Part shown: positions 58,518 to 64,000 of the stretch, piece by piece
Numbering within the stretch: position 1 is the first letter of the stretch
How the letters are laid out: each line of letters opens with the position of its first letter
Assembly (NCBI RefSeq): GCF_042466115.1
Contig: NZ_JAXHBQ010000001.1
Location: 2,604,001 to 2,668,000, forward strand
Direction of reading: 5' to 3'
DNA from: SW4 sp042466115
GTDB taxonomy: Bacteria; Pseudomonadota; Alphaproteobacteria; Rhodobacterales; Rhodobacteraceae
Length of the DNA: 64,000 nt
Made by a program: the position numbers and the translations under genes
Notes under the pieces: generated by a model
Databases searched by the model: none
What the model saw: only the letters and a program-made list of their open reading frames with translations
Told to the model about the DNA's origin: nothing

Positions 58518-60184
58518 GAGCTGACCTGTTCGCGCAGGATTGATGTCGTAAGCGAGATCATAAGGTAGATGCCCGAAAAGATCAGAAAGGCCAAGACGGT
58601 GTTTTCAAACGCCTTGGGATAGGTTGCTTCGTCCGGGGCGATGGGTTCAACGCCCAGGGACAGATAGCGCACCTGCCGGTTGGCTTCGATTCGCGCACTT
58701 TCCATTTGCGCAAGCGCCTGTTGCACCAGCACGGTCTGGAAGTTGTAATTCTCCTCGGCCTCGCGCAAGCGGGCGGTGACGCTGCTGAGGGAGGCGGTAT
58801 CGCCGGACGCTTCGGTCAGCTGGCTGCGCAGGATTTCGATCTGTTCGTTCAACCGGTCCACTTCGGCGCGCAGGGCGTTCACACGGGCCTCGTTCGGGCG
58901 GCGGTTGTCCAACATTGACGCAAGCTCGATCGATTTGGCATCAAGTTCGATTTCCAGCGTGGTGATCCGCTGTTGCAGCGCGGCGGCGGCGGCAAGCGGG
59001 TCAAGCGTGGTTGTTTCGCCCTGAATGCGTGACAGTTCGGCCAAGGCTTCGGCGCGGCGCGCTTCGGATGCTTCATAGCTGGCCAAGGCCCCCGACATTT
59101 GATCCTCACGCAAGCGCTGGGTCAGTTGATCAACCTGTTCTTCGGCGTATTTGATCAGCGCATTGGAAAATTCCTGACTGGCCTCGGGAGAAGCGGCGAT
59201 CACTTCCATCTTGAGGATACCCTCGGTCGGGTCATAGCCGATCTTGACGTGGCTTTGATAAAGGCCATATGCGTCTTCATTCGTGGCCCCTTCGGGCAGG
59301 CGCTGGATGGCGTCAATGTCAGGGTCGCTGAAGTGTTCGATAAACCCGTGGTCCTGATCCAGCCGCACCATCGCGGCGCGCGAGGTAAGGTAAGATTGCA
59401 CGGTGGTGCTGTCTTGTTGCGTGGCCATGCCTGTGCCTTGGAACAAGCCGCCAAGCCCGCCCGCGCCCTGCGGTTCGGCCTGCTGGATCACGAATTCGGC
59501 CTTGGTTGCGAACATCGGCGTGGCAACAACATAGAAATACCACGCTGCGGCAAAGGTTGGCAGCAAGACAAACATCCCCAGCCGCGAAAACAGCATCACA
59601 AGGCTTTTGCGGCGGCGGCGCGCGATGTCGCGCTGGATCTTCATGATTTCGCCCGCGCGTTGTTCGGCGGGATTGGCCCGTTCGGTCGAGGGCAGCATCT
59701 GCTTTTTCTGGATCGTCTGGGGCAATTGCACGCGGCCCTGACCATCGCCGGATTTCTGCGGCACACCGGCGCGGCCACCGCCGTTGCCCTGACCACCACC
59801 GGCAGCGCTGGCGTCCATTCCGGGGCCTGCACCGGGCGCCGTGCCATCATCGGGCACCACAAGTTCAAGGATATTGGCCCGCTGGAACGGGTCAATGCCG
59901 CGGGCACGCAGCTGGCGCACGGCGTCAAAATCCGATGTGACGGCCAGCCCCTGTTTCTGGGCCACGCGGCGCGCCATGCGCAGCTGTCGCCCTGTCAGCC
60001 CTTCCTTGCGGATCGCGTCCATATCCCCTTCGGTGGCGACCGTTTCGGCGCTGTCGACCTGACCACTTCGCGCGGTTGGCTGATCGTCGGGCTGCTGGGC
60101 CTGTTCGGGCGCATCCCGACCATCGCTGGCGGGGCCAGCCGATCGCTTGATGCGGAACTTTCTAGCCTTGGGTTTCGTAGTCAT
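58514..60184 (-). CDS. kpsE: capsule polysaccharide export inner-membrane protein, KpsE-like, with long N-terminal extension
   Basis: A 556-residue polysaccharide co-polymerase (PCP-3-like). Residues ~1-195 are a cytosolic low-complexity region rich in Gln, Gly, Ala and Pro with an Arg-rich end (DIARRRRKSLVML); then the first span (~200-220), a large periplasmic coiled-coil part (~330-500, AEALAELSRIQGETTTLDPLAAA, EVDRLNEQIEILRSQL) and a C-terminal span (FENTVLAFLIFSGIYLMISL). The usual KpsE is about 380 residues. It links the inner-membrane ABC exporter to the outer-membrane channel. Start at 60184 overlaps the kpsT end by 23 bp. Confidence 0.9.
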   Translation of the reverse strand: MTTKPKARKFRIKRSAGPASDGRDAPEQAQQPDDQPTARSGQVDSAETVATEGDMDAIRKEGLTGRQLRMARRVAQKQGLAVTSDFDAVRQLRARGIDPFQRANILELVVPDDGTAPGAGPGMDASAAGGGQGNGGGRAGVPQKSGDGQGRVQLPQTIQKKQMLPSTERANPAEQRAGEIMKIQRDIARRRRKSLVMLFSRLGMFVLLPTFAAAWYFYVVATPMFATKAEFVIQQAEPQGAGGLGGLFQGTGMATQQDSTTVQSYLTSRAAMVRLDQDHGFIEHFSDPDIDAIQRLPEGATNEDAYGLYQSHVKIGYDPTEGILKMEVIAASPEASQEFSNALIKYAEEQVDQLTQRLREDQMSGALASYEASEARRAEALAELSRIQGETTTLDPLAAAAALQQRITTLEIELDAKSIELASMLDNRRPNEARVNALRAEVDRLNEQIEILRSQLTEASGDTASLSSVTARLREAEENYNFQTVLVQQALAQMESARIEANRQVRYLSLGVEPIAPDEATYPKAFENTVLAFLIFSGIYLMISLTTSILREQVSS

Positions 60185-60821
60185 AGAGCTGTTTCGCTTC
60201 TTCCAAGGTATCGAACATATGCAACTTGCCACCCAGCAAAACCGCAGCCGAGCGGGCAAATCGTTCGAGTGTTTCCGGCTGGTGCGACACGATGATCACC
60301 GTGGTCTTTTGAAGCCGTTCGCGCAAGACTTCACCAGCCTTGCGATTGAATTCCTGATCCGTGGTCTGCGGCATCCCTTCGTCGATCAGATATATATCAA
60401 AATCAAGGGCAAGCATCAGCGAAAACGTAAAGCGTGCGCGCATCCCCTGACTATAGGTGCCCACGGGCATGTCGAAATATTCCTCGATCCCCGAAAGCCA
60501 GCGGCAAAACGCCTCGACGTAATCAGGATCAAGGCCGTAAAGCCGCGCGATATAGCGACTGTTTTCACGCGCCGTATGCCGGTTCACGACCCCGCCCATG
60601 AACCCCAGCGGAAACGAAATCCGGCTGGTGCGGCGGATGTCGCCCTCATCTGGTTTTTCAAGGCCGGCCATCATGTTGATCAGCGTGGTCTTCCCGGTGC
60701 CGTTTGGCGCAAGGATGCCAAGCGAATGCCCCACGTCCACGCGAAAAGAGGCGCGATCAAGGATTACCTTGCGCTGCTTTCCTGTCCAAAAGGACTTACT
60801 GACGTTATCAAACTCGAGCAT
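60162..60821 (-). CDS. kpsT: capsule polysaccharide ABC exporter ATP-binding protein, KpsT-like
   Basis: A 219-residue ATPase. Walker A APNGTGKTTLINMM, the KpsT-type FMGGVVNRHTARENSRYIARLYGLD, signature YSQGMRARFTFSLML, Walker B DFDIYLIDEGMP and H-loop SHQPETLERFA. It powers export of a capsular polysaccharide with a KpsM permease. The start at 60821 is chosen because homology begins at MLEFDNVSKSF; the frame extends to 60893 without support. No kpsM lies in this window. Confidence 0.95.
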   Translation of the reverse strand: MLEFDNVSKSFWTGKQRKVILDRASFRVDVGHSLGILAPNGTGKTTLINMMAGLEKPDEGDIRRTSRISFPLGFMGGVVNRHTARENSRYIARLYGLDPDYVEAFCRWLSGIEEYFDMPVGTYSQGMRARFTFSLMLALDFDIYLIDEGMPQTTDQEFNRKAGEVLRERLQKTTVIIVSHQPETLERFARSAAVLLGGKLHMFDTLEEAKQLYDYETQG

Positions 60822-60979
60822 TACCCGTTTCGGCCTCGTGCGCCCCGCCCTTATATGGCCGATGGCTGTTAACACCTGATGAGCAGATGCCATTTCCCCC
60901 TTTATGTCGGATCAACTGCCCAAAATACAATGAAATTTGGTAAAACGCGCATGTTTGGGCGGGGTTTTGTGGCAACTAC

Positions 60980-61023
60980 GGCGCATTTGCGCGATTTCTG
61001 CTGCCGCGTGGCGCATTTGCGCG
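60980..61023. repeat. two 14-bp direct copies of GGCGCATTTGCGCG upstream of the UDG gene
   Basis: GGCGCATTTGCGCG occurs at 60980-60993 and 61010-61023, 30 bp apart; within each, GCGCA-TT-TGCGC is a palindrome. The pair lies just before the uracil-DNA-glycosylase gene (start 61037) and about 160 bp upstream of kpsT on the other strand, in the divergent promoter gap. It could be an operator for either gene. Confidence 0.65.
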
Positions 61024-61036
61024 CTAGGACAGGGGG

Positions 61037-61618
61037 ATGAAAGACCTTGCCCGCGCCATTGCTGATTGCCGGATCTGTGCGGACCGGTTTGCAGCCACCG
61101 CGACGGCCCACAGCCCGCGCCCCGTGCCGTGGTTTCAGCCCGGTGCGCGCCTGTTGATCGCCGGACAGGCACCCGGCGCGCGGGTGCATGACAGCGGCCG
61201 CCCCTTTGATGATCCGTCAGGGGACCGGCTGCGCGATTGGCTGGGGTTGGAACGGGGGCAATTTTACGACCGCGACCAAGTGGCGATCGTGCCGATGGCG
61301 TTTTGCTTTCCCGGATACAACGCGGGCGGCGCGGATCTGCCGCCGCCCGCGATTTGCGCGCAGACCTGGCGCAACCCGGTGATGGACGCGCTGGGCGATG
61401 TGCCGCTTACCGTGCTGGTGGGCGGGCATGCAATGCGCTGGCACTTGGGCGCAGGGCGGGTCAACGACACCGTGCGGGCATGGCGTGACCACGCGCCGCG
61501 TGTGTTTCCCTTGCCACATCCGTCGTGGCGCAATACCGCTTGGCTGCGCCGCAATCCGTGGTTTGAAAACGAGGTTTTGCCCGTCCTGCGCGGGCGGGTG
61601 CAAGAGGTTATGGCATGA
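61037..61618 (+). CDS. uracil-DNA glycosylase family protein
   Basis: A 193-residue protein of the UDG superfamily. LLIAGQAPGARVHDSGRPFDDPSGDRLRDWLG is the family 4/5-like motif A, and PLPHPSWRNTAWLRRNPWFE the C-terminal His-Pro-Ser motif. The N-terminal CRICADRF gives two of the cysteines that hold an Fe-S cluster in family 4; the other two are not clear, so activity on uracil in DNA is likely but unproven. Overlaps the SseB gene by ATGA. AGGGGG precedes the ATG. Confidence 0.85.
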   Translation: MKDLARAIADCRICADRFAATATAHSPRPVPWFQPGARLLIAGQAPGARVHDSGRPFDDPSGDRLRDWLGLERGQFYDRDQVAIVPMAFCFPGYNAGGADLPPPAICAQTWRNPVMDALGDVPLTVLVGGHAMRWHLGAGRVNDTVRAWRDHAPRVFPLPHPSWRNTAWLRRNPWFENEVLPVLRGRVQEVMA

Positions 61619-62403
61619 GCGAGAACGCGACCCAGATTGATCAGGCCCATGCCGTGATGGAGCAATCCGATGATGCCAACGCCCGTTTGCGGTTTTACGA
61701 ACGTCTTGCCGATGGTGAACTGCTGATCCTGCTTGAAGCGGAACCGGTCGGTGACAAGATCGAACCTGCGCTGTTTCCGGTCGAGGACCAGACATTCGTT
61801 CTGGTCTTTGACCGCGCTGAACGACTGGCCGAATTTGTCGGCAAGGTCGCCCCCTATGCGGCGATGTCGGGGCGTGCGCTGGCGGCCATGCTGGCGGGGC
61901 AGGGGATTGGCATGGCGCTGAACCCCGACGTCGCGCCGTCGTCCATTTTGATCCCCGCGACGGCCGTTGATTGGCTGGCGCAGACCCTTGGGAACGGCCC
62001 TGAACAAGGCGAGGCGCGTTTCCTTGAGGTGCGCGCGCCTGTTGGATTGCCCGAAGACTTCATCACCGCCCTTGATCGCAAGCTGGCCAGCGCCGCGGGG
62101 CTGGCGCGGTCGGCCTATCTGGTCGGCGCGACATACGAAGGGGGTGCGAAGGGGCATTTCCTGGCCTTTGTCGATGCGATTGCCCCCGCCCAAAGCGCGT
62201 TGGCCCAGTCCGTGGCCGAGGCATTGACCTTTTCGGGGATCGAGGCAGGCGCGCTTGATGTCGGTTTCATTGACGCATCAGACGCGATGGCCGCACGCCT
62301 TGCCAAGGTTGGTTTGCGGTTCGATCTGCCTGCGGCCAAGACGCCTGCCACCCCTGGCGCAAACCCCGGCATGGACCCGTCCCGCCCGCCAAAGCTGAAA
62401 TGA
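61615..62403 (+). CDS. SseB family protein
   Basis: A 262-residue protein with the SseB N-terminal domain (RLRFYERLADGELLILLEAEP, LFPVEDQTFVLVFDRAERLAEF) and a C-terminal SseB-like extension, ending in a proline-rich tail. SseB-like proteins are cytosolic and have no settled biochemical role; the name comes from an enhanced-serine-sensitivity phenotype in E. coli. Coupled to the upstream UDG gene by a 4-bp overlap. Confidence 0.9.
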   Translation: MSENATQIDQAHAVMEQSDDANARLRFYERLADGELLILLEAEPVGDKIEPALFPVEDQTFVLVFDRAERLAEFVGKVAPYAAMSGRALAAMLAGQGIGMALNPDVAPSSILIPATAVDWLAQTLGNGPEQGEARFLEVRAPVGLPEDFITALDRKLASAAGLARSAYLVGATYEGGAKGHFLAFVDAIAPAQSALAQSVAEALTFSGIEAGALDVGFIDASDAMAARLAKVGLRFDLPAAKTPATPGANPGMDPSRPPKLK

Positions 62404-62493
62404 GCGGCTGCGCCGCGCGCGATGTTTTGACGGGGCCTTGCCCCCTTGGCCTGCTGCCAATTCCCCCAGAGTATTTGCAAACAAAAGAAGGGC

Positions 62494-63426
62494 TTAGTAG
62501 CCGCGTGACCGGTTGACGAGGTTCTTGAGTGGCTGGCCGGCTTCAACCCGCGCGATGTTTTGCGCGATGACTTTTGCGGCACTTGCCGGGCGCGTCTCCG
62601 AGGCAATATGCGGCGTGACCGTGACCTTTGGATGTGTCCAATAGGGGTTGCCCGCGGGCAGGGGTTCCTGGCGGAAAACATCAAGTGTGGCGTGGGCGAT
62701 TTGACCCGTCTCCAGTGCAGCGAGCAGGGCCGTATCGTCAATCAGCGGCCCGCGCCCCGGATTGATGACAAAAGCACCCTTGGCGAGGTGCGCCAGCCGT
62801 TCGGCGTTGATGAGGTTGCGGGTAAGCGGCGTCAAAGGCAGCAGAAGGATCAGGATTTCAGCATTGGTCAGGGCCTGTTCCAGCCCCGCGCTACCGTGCA
62901 GGCAGGTGATCCCCTCGATTGTCTTTGCTCCGCGCGACCAGCCGGTGACGGGAAAGCTCAGGCTGGCAAGTGCCTGTCCGCAGGCTGCCCCCAAGGCACC
63001 AAGCCCAAGGACCGTGACAGGGCGATCACCGGCCAGCGGCGGGACATGATCGCGCCAGACACCGTCCTGACCAAAGATATGGGTATCCATCCCAAGGTGG
63101 TGGCGCAAGGTATGCCCGACAACCCATTCGACCATCCCTTGCGTCAATCCCGGATCAACGAGGCGCGCCAGTGGCTGGGTCAGCGTGTCATTCGTGACGA
63201 TGGTTTCAACGCCTGCCCAAAGACTAAGGACAGCCTTGCAGCGGGTGAAGGGCGCGAAATCGGTCAGGGCCGGATTGGGGGCAAAGACGATATAATCGAC
63301 GGTTGCGGGCGCATGATCGCGCGACAGGTGGGCGTGCACCCCCGCCTTTTCCAACGCCTGTGGCAGAACGACGTTATAGTCGTCCCAAACATGATCAGCG
63401 GCCGAGAAATGGATATTGAGAGGCAT
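62494..63426 (-). CDS. ghrA: glyoxylate/hydroxypyruvate reductase A
   Basis: A 310-residue D-2-hydroxyacid dehydrogenase of the GhrA group. The nucleotide motif is VLGLGALGAACGQALASL, followed by GWSRGAKTIEG; catalytic residues appear in ILLLPLTPLTRNLINAERL (Arg/Glu region), INPGRGPLIDD and the His in PHIASETRPASAAK. It reduces glyoxylate to glycolate or hydroxypyruvate to glycerate. Glyoxylate is also produced by the ethylmalonyl-CoA pathway elsewhere in this window. It lies 3 bp after rodA on the same strand. Confidence 0.94.
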   Translation of the reverse strand: MPLNIHFSAADHVWDDYNVVLPQALEKAGVHAHLSRDHAPATVDYIVFAPNPALTDFAPFTRCKAVLSLWAGVETIVTNDTLTQPLARLVDPGLTQGMVEWVVGHTLRHHLGMDTHIFGQDGVWRDHVPPLAGDRPVTVLGLGALGAACGQALASLSFPVTGWSRGAKTIEGITCLHGSAGLEQALTNAEILILLLPLTPLTRNLINAERLAHLAKGAFVINPGRGPLIDDTALLAALETGQIAHATLDVFRQEPLPAGNPYWTHPKVTVTPHIASETRPASAAKVIAQNIARVEAGQPLKNLVNRSRGY

Positions 63427-63429
63427 GAC

Positions 63430-64000
63430 TTAACGTGGCCTGTGCACATGCGCGCTTTGGACCAGACCAAAGCCTGCCAGCAGGACCAGCATGGCCGATC
63501 CGCCATAGCTGACCAATGGCAGCGGCACACCGACAACGGGTGCAAGGCCCATGACCATCGCCATGTTGACCGCAAAATACAGGAAAAACGTCATTGCCAC
63601 GCCAAGCGTGACAAGGCTGGCAAAGCGATCCTTGTTTTGCAGTGCCGAACTGACGGCAAACAGGATGATCAGTGTGTAAAGGATCAGCAGGGCAAAGGCG
63701 CCGACAAAGCCGAATTCCTCGGCCAATGTGGTAAAGATAAAGTCGGTGTGTTTTTCGGGTAGAAAGTTCAACCGCGATTGGGTGCCCTGCATGAACCCGC
63801 GCCCTGTCCAGCCACCCGACCCAAGCGCGATTTTCGCCTGCGTGATGTGATAGCCTTCGGCCAGAGGGTTTGCGGTGGGATCAAGGAAGGTGTTGATCCG
63901 GCTGATATTGGTAGTCTTCAAGGAACTGCCAAGACGTGCCTTGCGACTGGAACACCGCCACAACAGCGCCGATCCCTGCCGCAATCACGCCTGCGAAATA
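63430..64000 (-). pseudogene. rodA: rodA (SEDS peptidoglycan polymerase), 3' part, with apparent frameshift
   Basis: Two open frames together encode the C-terminal part of RodA. From the window edge one frame gives YFAGVIAAGIGAVVAVFQ and QGTSWQFLEDYQY, then runs into a stop. The next frame continues with SRINTFLDPTANPLAEGYHI, ITQAKIALGSGGWTGRGFMQ and PEKHTDFIFTTLAEEFG, and ends normally. A single extra base at about 63904 explains the break: removing it restores DYQYSRINTFLDP. RodA polymerises glycan strands with a partner PBP during rod elongation and is usually essential, so a sequence error is as likely as a real lesion. The 5' part lies outside the window. Confidence 0.85.

Noticed and set aside
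1..64000. CRISPR arrays, prophage, insertion sequences, integrons
   Set aside because: No regular repeat-spacer array, no phage structural gene and no transposase or integrase motif could be seen on either strand.

Overview
The window looks like chromosomal DNA of an alphaproteobacterium of the Rhodobacteraceae (roseobacter-like). The reasons are the GC-rich sequence, the clustering of nearly the whole lower TCA cycle (mdh, sucCD, sucA, odhB, lpd and, close by, sdhCDAB), an OdhB with two lipoyl domains, ethylmalonyl-CoA-pathway genes, a FYDLN-type acidic protein, and pervasive 4-bp ATGA overlaps. I see no prophage, transposase or CRISPR array. All names rest on motif and family recognition by eye.

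Left part (1-13.4 kb): an edge-truncated AraC regulator, rpe, a DUF4173 membrane protein in one operon with a response regulator and histidine kinase, and a minus-strand operon hyuA-hyuB-FAD oxidoreductase-SDR for hydantoin or oxoproline-type compounds. Then come tRNA-Ala(GGC), a FYDLN protein, a YgjP-like peptidase, an FCD-type GntR regulator and a TerB-domain protein.

Core metabolic part (13.4-37.6 kb): minus-strand mdh, then (after a clear intrinsic terminator) sucC-sucD-sucA-odhB-hypothetical-MAPEG-lpd. On the plus strand are a TauE permease, a malyl-CoA lyase/thioesterase, NnrU, DUF1737 and mesaconyl-CoA hydratase, two TM2 proteins, a 0.96-kb gene-poor stretch rich in hairpins, an arsenate module (ArsR-ArsC fusion, ArsJ-linked GAPDH, ArsJ), and sdhC-sdhD-sdhA-two small lipoproteins-methyltransferase-sdhB. 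Paired TTGTGATCACAA-type palindromes with identical 21-bp spacing lie in front of both sucC and sdhC. A single copy lies right before the gntR gene at 11.9 kb, which suggests a dedicated TCA-cycle regulon.

Uptake and stress part (37.6-49.2 kb): an M20 amidohydrolase, a second FCD GntR regulator, a DUF1028 protein and an oligopeptide-type ABC transporter with a fused permease-ATPase share ATTTATCATGATAAAT-like palindromes. katG and oxyR follow as a divergent pair.

Right part (49.2-64 kb): a GT25 glycosyltransferase, a tripartite tricarboxylate transporter with a fused TctA-TctB-like subunit, three poorly characterised genes (methyltransferase-like, HD-like, ATP-grasp-like), tRNA-Gln(TTG), a BON-MscS channel, kpsT-kpsE-kdsA (capsule export and Kdo synthesis), a uracil-DNA-glycosylase-family protein, an SseB protein, ghrA and the 3' part of rodA. 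Two genes, hyuA (5' end) and rodA, appear to carry single-base frameshifts; these are either real lesions or sequence errors.
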